DNA from: Streptomyces sp. NBC_00554 | GTDB lineage: Bacteria > Actinomycetota > Actinomycetes > Streptomycetales > Streptomycetaceae | NCBI RefSeq assembly: GCF_041431135.1 | Contig: NZ_CP107799.1 | Location: forward strand, 1,364,001 to 1,428,000 | Length of the DNA: 64,000 bases | Direction: 5' to 3' | Made by a program: the position numbers and the translations under genes | Notes under the pieces: model-generated | The model's database searches: none | The model's input: the letters and a program-made list of their open reading frames with translations, nothing else | Told to the model about the DNA's origin: nothing | In this document: piece by piece, positions 11,572-19,680 of the stretch | Layout: every line of letters begins with the position of its first letter | Numbering within the stretch: the stretch's first letter is position 1

Positions 11572-13352
11572 TGCCCGGCGACGAGACGCGGACGGGCGAA
11601 GCGCCCGTGCCGGAGGAGGCGGAGGAGAGCGTCCCCTTCGAGACCCCCGACATCTACGGCGCCTATCCCCGCCTGCCGGACGACACGATGGCCCGTCTGG
11701 CCCAGCATGGCCGCAGGCGCCCGGTGGACGCCGGTGACGTGCTGATCCGGGAGGGCGAGCGGTGCGAGACGTTCTACGTCGTCCTCAGCGGCTCGGTCGC
11801 CATCGTCGAGGGCTACGGCACGCCCGGTGAACGCCTGCTGCGTGTGCACGGCCCTGGCCGCTTCATCGGCGAACTCGGCCTCCTGAACGGACAGGTGGCC
11901 TTCTACACCGCCGTGGTCAGGGACCCCGGCGAGATCCTCGCCCTGTCCATGGACCAGCTGCGTGACCTGGTGACCCGGGACTCCACCCTCGGTGACGTGG
12001 TGCTGCGCGCCTGCCTGGGCCGCCGTGCCCTGCTCGTCGGACAGGGCGCCGGTTTCCGTATCATCGGCTCGCGCTACTCGCCCGACACCCGGCGCCTGCG
12101 CGAGTTCGCCGCCCGCAACCGGCTGCCGCACCGCTGGATCGATCTGGAGTCGGACTCGGAGGCCGAGGCGCTGCTGCGCCGCTTCGCGGTCGGTCCGGAG
12201 CAGACGCCGCTGGTGATCTGGCGGGACACGACCCTGCTGCGCAATCCGAGCAACGCCGAACTGGCCCGGTTGATCGGCCTGCCGCCCCTGCCGTCGGGCA
12301 ACGGCCGCGGCGATCTCCTGATCGTCGGCTCCGGACCGGCCGGGCTCGCCGCCGCGGTGAACGCCGCCTCGGAGGGCCTCGGCACGACCGTGGTCGAGGC
12401 GATGGCCACCGGCGGCCAGGCCGGGACGTCCTCCCGCATCGAGAACTGCTTCGGCTTCCCCTCCGGCATCTCCGGCGCCGAACTCACCGAGCGCGGGGTG
12501 CTCCAGGCGGGCAAGTTCGGTGCCCGGATCAGTGTCCCGGCGGAGGCGGCCCGGCTCGAACGGCGGGACGGCCACTACGCCGTCGGGTTCGCCGACGGCA
12601 GCGAGATCACCGCCCGTACCGTCGTCCTGGCCACCGGCGCCCATTACCGCCGCCTCCATGTGCCCGGCATCGAGCCGTTGGAGGGCACGGGCGTCCACTA
12701 CTCGGCGACCGTTTACGAGGCCCAGCAGTGCCGTACCGACCCGGTGGCGGTTGTCGGCGGCGGCAACTCCGCGGGCCAGGCCGTGCTCTTCCTGGCCGGG
12801 TACGCACCGCAGGTGTACCTGCTCGTCCGTGCGCCGAGCCTCGATGCGCACATGTCCCGCTACCTGATCGATCAGATCGAGCGCCACCCGCGGGTGCGCG
12901 TCCTGCTGCACACCGAGGTGGCGGAGGCACTCGGCGACAAGGCGCTGGAGGCGGTCAACGTGGTCGACCACCGTACGGGCGAGCACCGCCACCTCGAGGT
13001 GCGGGCCCTGTTCGTCTTCACCGGCGCCGACCCTCACACCGAGTGGCTGTCCGGCGCGCTCGCCCTCGACGCACGCGGTTACGTGCTCACCGGCGCGGAG
13101 GCACAAGCCTGCTCCGTTCCCGAACTGTGGCAGAGCCAGGGCCGCGACTGCCTGACCTTGGAGACCAGCCTGCCTGGCGTCTTCGCCGCCGGCGACGTCC
13201 GCAGCGGCTCGGTGAAGCGCGTGGCCTCCGCGGTCGGCGAAGGCGCGATGAGCATCCACTTCGTGCACCGCTACCTGGACCACACGGCCGCGCCAGGCGG
13301 CAGCGACAGCTCCCCGCACATCCGTCCGAAGGAGTCCGCTTGGCTCGCGTGA
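11571..13352 (+). CDS. cNMP-binding / thioredoxin-like / TrxR-like FAD oxidoreductase fusion
   Basis: 593 residues in three parts. Residues about 35-150 form a cyclic-nucleotide-binding domain (GDVLIREGERCETFYVVLSG, GRFIGELGLL). About 155-235 is a thioredoxin-like domain without cysteine pair (FAARNRLPHRWIDLESDSEA). About 245-560 is a thioredoxin-reductase-like flavoprotein with FAD motif IVGSGPAGLAAAV, NADP motif VVGGGNSAGQAV and C-terminal GVFAAGDVRSGSVKRVA. The CxxC expected after the FAD domain (CATCDG in TrxB) is replaced by YSATVYEAQQC, so classical thioredoxin reduction is unlikely. It is the last gene of the stress operon. The cNMP domain suggests allosteric control. Confidence 0.88.
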   Translation: MPGDETRTGEAPVPEEAEESVPFETPDIYGAYPRLPDDTMARLAQHGRRRPVDAGDVLIREGERCETFYVVLSGSVAIVEGYGTPGERLLRVHGPGRFIGELGLLNGQVAFYTAVVRDPGEILALSMDQLRDLVTRDSTLGDVVLRACLGRRALLVGQGAGFRIIGSRYSPDTRRLREFAARNRLPHRWIDLESDSEAEALLRRFAVGPEQTPLVIWRDTTLLRNPSNAELARLIGLPPLPSGNGRGDLLIVGSGPAGLAAAVNAASEGLGTTVVEAMATGGQAGTSSRIENCFGFPSGISGAELTERGVLQAGKFGARISVPAEAARLERRDGHYAVGFADGSEITARTVVLATGAHYRRLHVPGIEPLEGTGVHYSATVYEAQQCRTDPVAVVGGGNSAGQAVLFLAGYAPQVYLLVRAPSLDAHMSRYLIDQIERHPRVRVLLHTEVAEALGDKALEAVNVVDHRTGEHRHLEVRALFVFTGADPHTEWLSGALALDARGYVLTGAEAQACSVPELWQSQGRDCLTLETSLPGVFAAGDVRSGSVKRVASAVGEGAMSIHFVHRYLDHTAAPGGSDSSPHIRPKESAWLA

Positions 13353-13509
13353 CACCCAGCGGGCGACGAGATCACAAGACGGAGAATGCGGCGAGGGGAA
13401 CGGCCACGCCCGTCCGGCGCCACCGTGCTGGCGAAATGCAGGACAGGCCCCTTGGCAATGACGTTCCACCCCTGTGAGTGGAGGTAGAGGGCGTTCTCCC
13501 GCCCGTATC
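13353..13509. other. Decayed junction with a methyltransferase-like crumb
   Basis: No intact gene. On the minus strand near 13440-13510 a short frame reads GRENALYLHSQGWNVIAK. It resembles motif I of a SAM-dependent methyltransferase (G.G.NALYL...GW.V) but has no continuation. It joins the broken integrase frame, pointing to a deletion scar at the island's right end. Confidence 0.35.
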
Positions 13510-13701
13510 CGGATGAGGCACCTCCGGATACGGCGAACACTCCCCCAGGTAGCGGCCCAACTGCGCGGCCGCCAGCAGGTAGTTGTACCGGGTGGTCTCC
13601 AGGTAATTCCCCGACCGCAGCGAGCGATCCCAGTCCCGCGGAAACCCCGACCAGGTCTTCGACAATCCCGCAGTGATCTTGTCCAGGTCCAGTAGCAGCA
13701 T
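13510..13701 (-). pseudogene. N-terminal fragment of a tyrosine integrase
   Basis: From ATG 13701 the frame reads ITAGLSKTWSGFPRDWDRSL, then YLETTRYNYLLAAAQLGRYL. This is the SAM-like core-binding N-terminus of phage/Xer-type integrases (ETTRYNYL.AA..L..YL). The similarity ends at about residue 65 and the frame continues into unrelated residues to a stop at 13372. The catalytic Arg-His-Arg-Tyr domain is absent. Its start codon lies 2 bp inside the right direct repeat, the normal place for an integrase gene beside attR. The island can therefore no longer excise by itself. Confidence 0.7.
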
Positions 13702-13702
13702 T

Positions 13703-13892
<190 letters not shown>

Positions 13893-13973
13893 GTGCCGTC
13901 TGACCTGGGGTTTCCCCCGGCTGAACGTGCATCGAAACAATACCGCACTCGCGCTGCTGATCGCGCCCTCGTT

Positions 13974-14027
13974 TATACGGGCCGTGCGAGGGCCTGCGTC
14001 TATACGGGTCGTACGAGGGCCCGCGTC
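13974..14027. repeat. Two contiguous 27-bp tandem repeats
   Basis: Units 13974-14000 and 14001-14027 both begin TATACGGG and end GCGTC, differing at three positions. They lie between the tRNA gene and the transketolase promoter. They could be a paired protein-binding site or a slippage product. Confidence 0.7.
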
Positions 14028-14032
14028 CCGAG

Positions 14033-14063
14033 TTGACCTGAAGTTTGGTTGAGGTTGCAGAGT
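14033..14063 (+). promoter_or_regulatory. MerR/SoxR-type promoter
   Basis: TTGACC (14033-14038) and CAGAGT (14058-14063) are separated by 19 bp, the long spacer of MerR-family-activated promoters. The spacer holds ACCTGAAGTTTGGTTGAGGT, close to SoxR-like boxes (CCTCAAG...CTTGAGG). The next gene starts at 14071, 8 bases after the -10, with no Shine-Dalgarno, so a leaderless transcript is likely. Confidence 0.6.
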
Positions 14064-14070
14064 CGTCTGT

Positions 14071-14772
14071 ATGACGACGACAGCGGAACAGAGCTACGTG
14101 TACGCGGACCTGCCCCACTTGATGGGGCTGATGACCGGCGACGAGAAGCACGGGCCGGCGGCGACGTCCACCCTGGACGCGCTGTGGGTGCTGTACGACC
14201 GGGTGCTTCGGGTGGGGCCGGAGCGGATGGGCGATCCGGAGCGGGACCGGTTCCTGTTGTCCAAGGGGCACGGGCCGATGGCGTACTACGCGGTGCTGGC
14301 GGCCAAGGGGTTCGTGCCCGTCGCGTGGCTGCCCGGGTTCGGGTCGTACGACTCGCCGCTCGGGCACCACCCGGACCGGGTGCTGGTGCCGGGTGCCGAG
14401 ATCGGGAGCGGGTCGCTGGGGCACGGGCTGCCGATCGCCGTCGGCATGGCCCTGGGGCTGCGGGCGCAGGGGCTGGACGAACCGCGCGTATGGGTGCTGA
14501 CCGGCGACGCCGAGCTGGACGAGGGCAGCAACCACGAGGCGATCGCGTACGCCGGTCCGGCCGGTCTGGAACGGCTGCACACCGTCGTGATCGACAACTC
14601 CTCGGCCAGCCATGCCCGGCCGGGCGGCATCGCCGCGCGGTTCGAGGCGGCCGGCTGGTCCACGGCGACCGTCGACGGCCGTGACCACGAGGCGCTGTAC
14701 GCCGCCTTCACCGCCCCTCACCCGGGCCGTCCGCGGGTGGTCGTCGCCCAGGTCGAGCCGAAGCTCGACTGA
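14071..14772 (+). CDS. Transketolase, N-terminal (TPP-binding) subunit
   Basis: 233 residues, equivalent to the first half of a transketolase. It has LSKGHGPMAYYAVLAAKG, the GHGLPIAVGMALGL segment and the thiamine-diphosphate motif GDAELDEGSNHEA. With the next gene it forms a two-subunit transketolase or related TPP enzyme moving two-carbon units between sugars. The ATG at 14071 is not preceded by a ribosome site, fitting a leaderless mRNA from the MerR-like promoter. Split transketolases are common; this one may have a special substrate. Confidence 0.88.
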   Translation: MTTTAEQSYVYADLPHLMGLMTGDEKHGPAATSTLDALWVLYDRVLRVGPERMGDPERDRFLLSKGHGPMAYYAVLAAKGFVPVAWLPGFGSYDSPLGHHPDRVLVPGAEIGSGSLGHGLPIAVGMALGLRAQGLDEPRVWVLTGDAELDEGSNHEAIAYAGPAGLERLHTVVIDNSSASHARPGGIAARFEAAGWSTATVDGRDHEALYAAFTAPHPGRPRVVVAQVEPKLD

Positions 14773-14837
14773 GGCTCGGCCGTGCCCCGTCCCGCACCTC
14801 TCCGTTCCGTAAGCCCCTTGGAAGGACACGAGTACCC

Positions 14838-15749
14838 ATGGACACCATGCGTGACCGTTTCGCCCCTGTCGTCACCCAGCTGCTCGACGAGGATCCACGC
14901 GTCGCCGTCGTTCTCGCCGAGATCGGCACGGACGGCTTCACGGAGGCTCGGCGCAGGCACCCGGAGCGGGTGATCAACGTCGGCATCCGCGAACAGCTGC
15001 TCGTCGGGGCGGGTGCCGGCCTGGCGCTGACCGGGCTGCGGCCCGTGGTGCACACCTTCGCCAGTTTCCTCGTCGAGCGGCCCTTCGAGCAGGTCAAGCT
15101 CGACCTCGGGCACCAGGACGTGGGTGCGGTGCTGGTCAGCGCGTCCGCGTCCTTCGACTGGCCCGCGGGCGGGTACACGCACATGGCCCCCGGCGATGTG
15201 GCCCTGCTGGACACGTTGGACGGCTGGACCGTGCATGTGCCGGGCCACCCGGACGAGGCCGAGACCCTGCTGCGCCACGCGATCGCCGCCGGGGACGACA
15301 AGGTGTACGTCCGGTTGTCGGTGCAGTCCAACGCGCAGGCGCTTCCGGTCGACGGGGCGCGCTTCATCACCGTCCGCGAAGGGCGCGCCGGGGTGGTCCT
15401 GGCCGTCGGCCCGATGCTCGACGCCGTGCTCGACGCCACGGAAGGGCTCGACGTCACCGTCCTGTACGCGACGACCGTCCGCCCCTTCGACACAGCCGCG
15501 CTGCGCCGGGCCAGTGAGGCGGCGGGCACCGATGTCGTCCTCGTCGAGCCATACCTGGCCGGCACGTCCACGGCCTTCGCGGGCGACGCTCTCGCCGACG
15601 TGCCCCACCGCGTCCTCGGCCTGGGCGTGGGCCGCCGTGAGCTGCGCCGTTACGGGCAGGTCGACGAGCACCTGACCGCACACGGTCTCGACGCGGGCTC
15701 GTTGCGGCAGCGGATCAGCGGCTTCCTGGGAGCAAGCGTCCGCCGGTGA
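14838..15749 (+). CDS. Transketolase, C-terminal (pyrimidine-binding) subunit
   Basis: 303 residues. The Pyr domain has INVGIREQLLVGAGAGLALT, the conserved glutamate region that activates TPP, followed by the C-terminal transketolase domain (GPMLDAVLDA, VLYATTVRPFD). It pairs with the preceding subunit. It has its own ribosome site (GGAAGGA) and ATG 65 bp after the first gene, so this is a genuine split enzyme and not a frameshift. Confidence 0.88.
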   Translation: MDTMRDRFAPVVTQLLDEDPRVAVVLAEIGTDGFTEARRRHPERVINVGIREQLLVGAGAGLALTGLRPVVHTFASFLVERPFEQVKLDLGHQDVGAVLVSASASFDWPAGGYTHMAPGDVALLDTLDGWTVHVPGHPDEAETLLRHAIAAGDDKVYVRLSVQSNAQALPVDGARFITVREGRAGVVLAVGPMLDAVLDATEGLDVTVLYATTVRPFDTAALRRASEAAGTDVVLVEPYLAGTSTAFAGDALADVPHRVLGLGVGRRELRRYGQVDEHLTAHGLDAGSLRQRISGFLGASVRR

Positions 15750-15763
15750 ACGTCAGGTCAGAT

Positions 15764-16123
15764 TCAGTCGACGGCCGGAAGACCCAACTCCGGGTAGGAC
15801 TCGAGCAGTCGGGTCGGGGCCGCCTGGCGCCAGGAGTCGGCGAGGATGTCGCGCAGCTCGTCGGTGTCCTCCAGCGCCGCGAGGCGGACGCGGACCCAGG
15901 CGAAGCCCGCCTCGTGATCGGCGATCCAGAACTTCCCGGGCTCGGCCCTGGACAGTTCGTCCCGCTCCTCCTTCGGGCAGCGCACGGCGATGGAGGTCTC
16001 TTCCTCGGGCAGCGTGGCGAACATCTTTCCCGCGACCCGGAATGTGGGCATGCTCCAGGCGATCTTCTCCGTCGTGTCCGGCAGGGAGAGGGCGATACGT
16101 CGTACGTCTTCGGCATCCGGCAT
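15764..16123 (-). CDS. MmcQ/YjbR-family DNA-binding-fold protein
   Basis: 119 residues with the YjbR pattern: DVRRIALSLPDTTEKIAW near the N-terminus, GKMFATL, then IADHEAGFAWVRVRLAAL. The family has a CyaY-like fold; its function is not settled. ATG 16123 is chosen because the homology begins at MPDAEDV; an in-frame start upstream at 16195 would add non-conserved Gly/Arg-rich sequence. It converges on the transketolase with a 14-bp gap. Confidence 0.75.
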   Translation of the reverse strand: MPDAEDVRRIALSLPDTTEKIAWSMPTFRVAGKMFATLPEEETSIAVRCPKEERDELSRAEPGKFWIADHEAGFAWVRVRLAALEDTDELRDILADSWRQAAPTRLLESYPELGLPAVD

Positions 16124-16191
16124 GAGAAGCACCGTAGTCAATGGCACCGACAGTCGCCCCGCCCCACCGCCCCACCCAGTCCGGCCACCCC

Positions 16192-16737
16192 TCACCTGTC
16201 ACCTGCGCCGACACTCCCCGTCCCCACCCTCTTGTAGAAGATCGTGGTCGGCCGCAGCTCGCCCGAAGGCGTCGCGGCGTAGTCGGGTATCGCCCCGAGC
16301 CGGGTCCAACCCGCGGAGCAGTACAAGGACTCGGCGGGGCTGTCGGTCTCGGTGTCCAGGTGCAGGAGGGTCACTCCCGCCGCGGCTGCCGCCTGTTCGG
16401 CCGTCGTCAGGAGGGTGCGGCCGAGGCCCCGTCCACGGCCGGCCCGGTGCACCATCAGCTTCACGAGCTCGGCGCGGTGGCGGCTGTTGGGCTTGTCGGG
16501 GAAGGCAAGACTCACGGTGCCGAGCAGCCGGCCCTCGGTCCGTGCCACCCAGACGGCGAGGTGGCCGGACGACACCGCGTCCGCGCGGTCCTCCCACCAG
16601 GACAGGGCCGCGGCGCGGTTGAGCGGAGCGAGGAAGCCGACCGAGGCGCCACCGTCCACAGTGTCGGCGAGCAGGTCGGCCAACTCCTCGGCGCAGGCCA
16701 GGAGTTCGGGCGCGCTCAGCCTTGAGACGGCGTTCAC
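16192..16737 (-). CDS. GNAT-family N-acetyltransferase
   Basis: 181 residues from GTG 16737, which overlaps the upstream regulator's stop (GTGA). Motif A is visible as VKLMVHRAGRGRGLGRTLL (acetyl-CoA loop RGRGLG), followed by LHLDTETDSPAESLYCSAGW typical of GNAT motif B. It transfers an acetyl group to an unknown amine. Translational coupling suggests it acts with the XRE-cupin regulator. Confidence 0.85.
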   Translation of the reverse strand: MNAVSRLSAPELLACAEELADLLADTVDGGASVGFLAPLNRAAALSWWEDRADAVSSGHLAVWVARTEGRLLGTVSLAFPDKPNSRHRAELVKLMVHRAGRGRGLGRTLLTTAEQAAAAAGVTLLHLDTETDSPAESLYCSAGWTRLGAIPDYAATPSGELRPTTIFYKRVGTGSVGAGDR

Positions 16738-17321
16738 GGCTCCACCACGACCAGCGCGTACCGTACGCCGTCGGGGCCGGGGCACCGGAACCGCGTCGGC
16801 CCCCACACCCGCAGCCGTAGGCAGTCACCGACGCCGAGGTGGTGCTCGACGTCCCCGGCGGTCACGTCCAGCGCCCCCTCCAGGATCCAGATGTGCTGCT
16901 CCAGGCCGGGTACGGGGGGTCGGTCGTACGCGATGTCGGAGCCGCCCGCGAGCCGTCCCTCGACGAGTTCACCGCGCAGCCCGGAGTGCGGCGGCGACAC
17001 CGAACGCCGTACGAAGCCGGAGTCCCGGTCTTCCCACACCGTCTGCTCGACGGCGCGCACCAGCAGCGCGGGCTCCGCCTCGACCTCGCTGAGGAGCTGC
17101 GACATGGTGCGCCCGTAGACACCGCACAGGCGGTTGAGGAGCGAGGCGGTGGGGCTGATCTCGGCGCGCTCGGCCCGGGACAGGGTGGAACGGCTCACCC
17201 CGCTGCGTTCAGCCAGCTCCCCGAGCGACCAGCCGCGTTCGGCCCGGAGCTCCCCGAGGCGTGCGGCGAGCCGGGCATCGACGGGGTCCGGGGCAAGACC
17301 GTCTCCATCAGGCCGTTTCAT
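16734..17321 (-). CDS. XRE-family regulator with cupin sensor
   Basis: 195 residues. An N-terminal HTH (residues about 20-75: LGELRAERGWSLGELAERSG, SRSTLSRAE) is followed by a cupin domain (VPGLEQHIWILEGALDVTAG). Such regulators bind a small ligand in the cupin and repress nearby genes, often including a GNAT gene. AT-rich ATATC repeats lie at its start (17320-17343), possibly for autoregulation. Confidence 0.85.
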   Translation of the reverse strand: MKRPDGDGLAPDPVDARLAARLGELRAERGWSLGELAERSGVSRSTLSRAERAEISPTASLLNRLCGVYGRTMSQLLSEVEAEPALLVRAVEQTVWEDRDSGFVRRSVSPPHSGLRGELVEGRLAGGSDIAYDRPPVPGLEQHIWILEGALDVTAGDVEHHLGVGDCLRLRVWGPTRFRCPGPDGVRYALVVVEP

Positions 17322-17417
17322 ATCAGGGACGATATCCCATATCCGAGAAACGCCGGGAGCGGAGTTGGCAGGTGCGTCTCACGCAACAGCAGCACCGGCC
17401 CGTACAAGCGGCCCGCG

Positions 17418-18320
17418 CTACCCCTCCGCGGCACCCCGGAGCGCGTCCAGCACCGGCCGGATCAGCGGATGCCCCTCCGCTCCCCGCCGTACGGCCGCGA
17501 AGACCCGCCGTGTCGGAGCCACCCCGTCGACCGGGCGGACCACCACACCGGTGAGGTCCATGCCGCGCAGTGCCGAGCGCGGTACGAGCGCCACTCCCGC
17601 GTCGGCCGAGGCCAGGGCCACCACCGCGCGGAAGTCGTCCGAGGAGTGTTCGAGGCGGGGCTGGAAGCCGGCGCTCTCGCAGGCCAGAACCACCACCTCG
17701 TGGCACGGATTGCCGGGGTACGGGCCGATCCAGGTGTCCTTGGCCAGCTCCGCGAGCGGCACTTCGTCGGCGTCGGCGAGGCGGTGGCCGACCGGGACGA
17801 CCGCGTCGAAGGGCTCGGCGTACAGAGGTACGTGGGTCAGGCGGGGGTCGTCGGCGGGCGGGGCCCCGCGGTACTCGACGGAGACCGCGACGTCGACCTG
17901 CCGGTCGAGGACCATCGGCAGGCTGGCGTCGCCCTCGGCGTCCTGGACGCGGATGCGGATGCCGGGCGCCGACACGGCGAGGCGGGCCACCGCGGGGGCC
18001 ACGACCAGGGCGATGCCGGTCGCGAAGGAGGCGACGGTGACCGTGCCGGCCGCGCCCGAGCTGTAGGCGGCGAGCTCCGCCTCGGCCCGCTCCAACTGGG
18101 CGAGGACGGTGTTGGTGTGGCTGAGCAGGATCTCCCCGGCCGGAGTCAGCCGTACGCCCTTCGCGCCGCGTTCCACGAGCCGGTGACCCGTCTCCTGCTC
18201 CAGGGCGGTCAGCTGCTGGGAGACGGCCGAGGGCGTGAGATAGAGCGCGGCGGCAGCCGCTGTCACCGTGCGGTGGTCGGCCACCGCACGGAGGATGTGG
18301 AGCCGCCGCGCTTCGATCAT
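17418..18320 (-). CDS. LysR-family transcriptional regulator
   Basis: 300 residues. The N-terminal winged HTH (LHILRAVADHRTVTAAAAAL, SAVSQQLTALEQETG) is followed by a LysR substrate-binding domain. It lies just downstream of kbl on the same strand, in the order tdh-kbl-lysR, so it may regulate threonine catabolism. No LysR box was assigned. Confidence 0.9.
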   Translation of the reverse strand: MIEARRLHILRAVADHRTVTAAAAALYLTPSAVSQQLTALEQETGHRLVERGAKGVRLTPAGEILLSHTNTVLAQLERAEAELAAYSSGAAGTVTVASFATGIALVVAPAVARLAVSAPGIRIRVQDAEGDASLPMVLDRQVDVAVSVEYRGAPPADDPRLTHVPLYAEPFDAVVPVGHRLADADEVPLAELAKDTWIGPYPGNPCHEVVVLACESAGFQPRLEHSSDDFRAVVALASADAGVALVPRSALRGMDLTGVVVRPVDGVAPTRRVFAAVRRGAEGHPLIRPVLDALRGAAEG

Positions 18321-18376
18321 GCGACCGATTCTCTCAGGTCGGGCAAACAGGTCGGGCGAACCGGAACGGCCCTCGC

Positions 18377-19570
18377 TCAGGCGTCCAGCTCCGCGCGGGC
18401 GGCCACGAACGCGTCCACCGCGCGGTTCACGTCCTCGGTCGAGTGCCCGGCGGACAGCTGAACCCGGATACGCGCCTGTCCTTGCGGCACGACAGGGAAC
18501 GAGAAGCCGATCACGTACACGCCGCGCTCCAGGAGCAGCTCCGCCAGGCGTCCCGCCCTCGCCGCGTCCCCGATCATGACGGGCGCGATCGCGTGGTCGC
18601 CGGGGAGGATGTCGAAGCCCTCCTCGGTCATCCGGCGGCGGAACAGCGCGGTGTTCTCGGCGAGCCGTACCCGCAGGTCGTCCGCCGACTCCAGCAGGTC
18701 GAGGACCTTGAGGGAGGCGGCCGCGATCACCGGGGCGAGCGTGTTCGAGAAGAGGTACGGACGCGAGCGCTGGCGCAGCAGTGCGACGATCTCGGCGCGG
18801 GCGGCGACGTAACCGCCGGAGGCACCGCCGAGTGCCTTGCCGAGCGTGCCGGTGATGATGTCGACGCGGTCCATGACGCCGTGCAGTTCGGGGGTGCCGC
18901 GGCCGCCGGGGCCGACGAAGCCGACGGCGTGCGAGTCGTCGACCATGACCATGGCGTCGTAGCGGTCGGCGAGGTCGCAGATCTCGCGCAGCGGGGCCAC
19001 ATACCCGTCCATGGAGAAGACGCCGTCCGTGACGATCAGCCTGCGCCGGGCGCCCGCCGCCTCCTTCAACTGCTGTTCCAGATCGGCCAGATCACGGTTG
19101 GCGTACCGGAAGCGGCGTGCCTTGGACAGGCGGATGCCGTCGATGATCGAGGCGTGGTTCAGGGCGTCGGAGATGACCGCGTCCTCGGCGCCGAGGAGGG
19201 TCTCGAAGACGCCGCCGTTGGCGTCGAAGCAGGAGGAGTAGAGGATCGTGTCCTCCTGGCCGAGGAACGCGGACAGCCGCTGCTCCAGCTCCTTGTGCAC
19301 CTCCTGCGTACCGCAGATGAAGCGCACGGACGCCATGCCGTAGCCCCAGCGGTCGAGGGCCGCGTGGGCGGCGGCGACGACCTCGGGGTGGTCGGCGAGG
19401 CCCAGGTAGTTGTTCGCGCAGAAGTTGAGGACCTCGCCGGGTCGCCCGCCCGCGGTGACGCTCACCGTCGCCGACTGCGGGGTGCCGATGACGCGCTCGG
19501 GCTTGTGGAGACCGGCGGCGCGGATCTCGTCGAGGGTGGTGCGCAGATCGTCGCGTACGGAATCGAACAT
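18377..19570 (-). CDS. kbl: Glycine C-acetyltransferase (2-amino-3-ketobutyrate CoA ligase)
   Basis: 397 residues, the family's usual size. It is a PLP enzyme of the alpha-oxoamine synthase class: [25 protein letters not shown] and the lysine motif [13 protein letters not shown]. It splits 2-amino-3-ketobutyrate with CoA to glycine and acetyl-CoA, the second step of threonine breakdown after Tdh. ATG 19570 has AAGGA at 7 nt; a second ATG at 19573 is adjacent. It follows tdh with a 99-bp spacer of tandem repeats. Confidence 0.95.
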   Translation of the reverse strand: MFDSVRDDLRTTLDEIRAAGLHKPERVIGTPQSATVSVTAGGRPGEVLNFCANNYLGLADHPEVVAAAHAALDRWGYGMASVRFICGTQEVHKELEQRLSAFLGQEDTILYSSCFDANGGVFETLLGAEDAVISDALNHASIIDGIRLSKARRFRYANRDLADLEQQLKEAAGARRRLIVTDGVFSMDGYVAPLREICDLADRYDAMVMVDDSHAVGFVGPGGRGTPELHGVMDRVDIITGTLGKALGGASGGYVAARAEIVALLRQRSRPYLFSNTLAPVIAAASLKVLDLLESADDLRVRLAENTALFRRRMTEEGFDILPGDHAIAPVMIGDAARAGRLAELLLERGVYVIGFSFPVVPQGQARIRVQLSAGHSTEDVNRAVDAFVAARAELDA

Positions 19571-19580
19571 CATCAGTTCC

Positions 19581-19680
19581 TTAGAAGTCTCAAGCGGTCC
19601 GGGCAAGTGTCGGACAGCCAGGGAAAGTCTCGGACGGCCAGGGAAGATCTCGGACGGCCAGGGAAGGTCTCAGACAGCCC
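19581..19680. repeat. 20-bp tandem repeats between tdh and kbl
   Basis: Four exact-length units lie at 19601-19620, 19621-19640, 19641-19660 and 19661-19680, typified by GGGAAAGTCTCGGACGGCCA with one to four differences. A degenerate fifth is at 19581-19600. The last unit overlaps the tdh stop codon and the array fills the spacer up to the kbl ribosome site. The period is two helical turns. Confidence 0.85.

Noticed and set aside
14071..15749. Transketolase halves as a single gene broken by mutation
   Set aside because: The second half has its own ribosome site and start and a clean 65-bp spacer; split transketolases are a normal family form.
17320..17343. Three ATATC repeats at the start of the XRE-cupin gene
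   Set aside because: Spacing is irregular and symmetry weak, so I did not list it as an operator.
19581..19680. CRISPR array
   Set aside because: The repeats are contiguous with no unique spacers and no cas genes are present; the same holds for 36405-36506 and 13974-14027.
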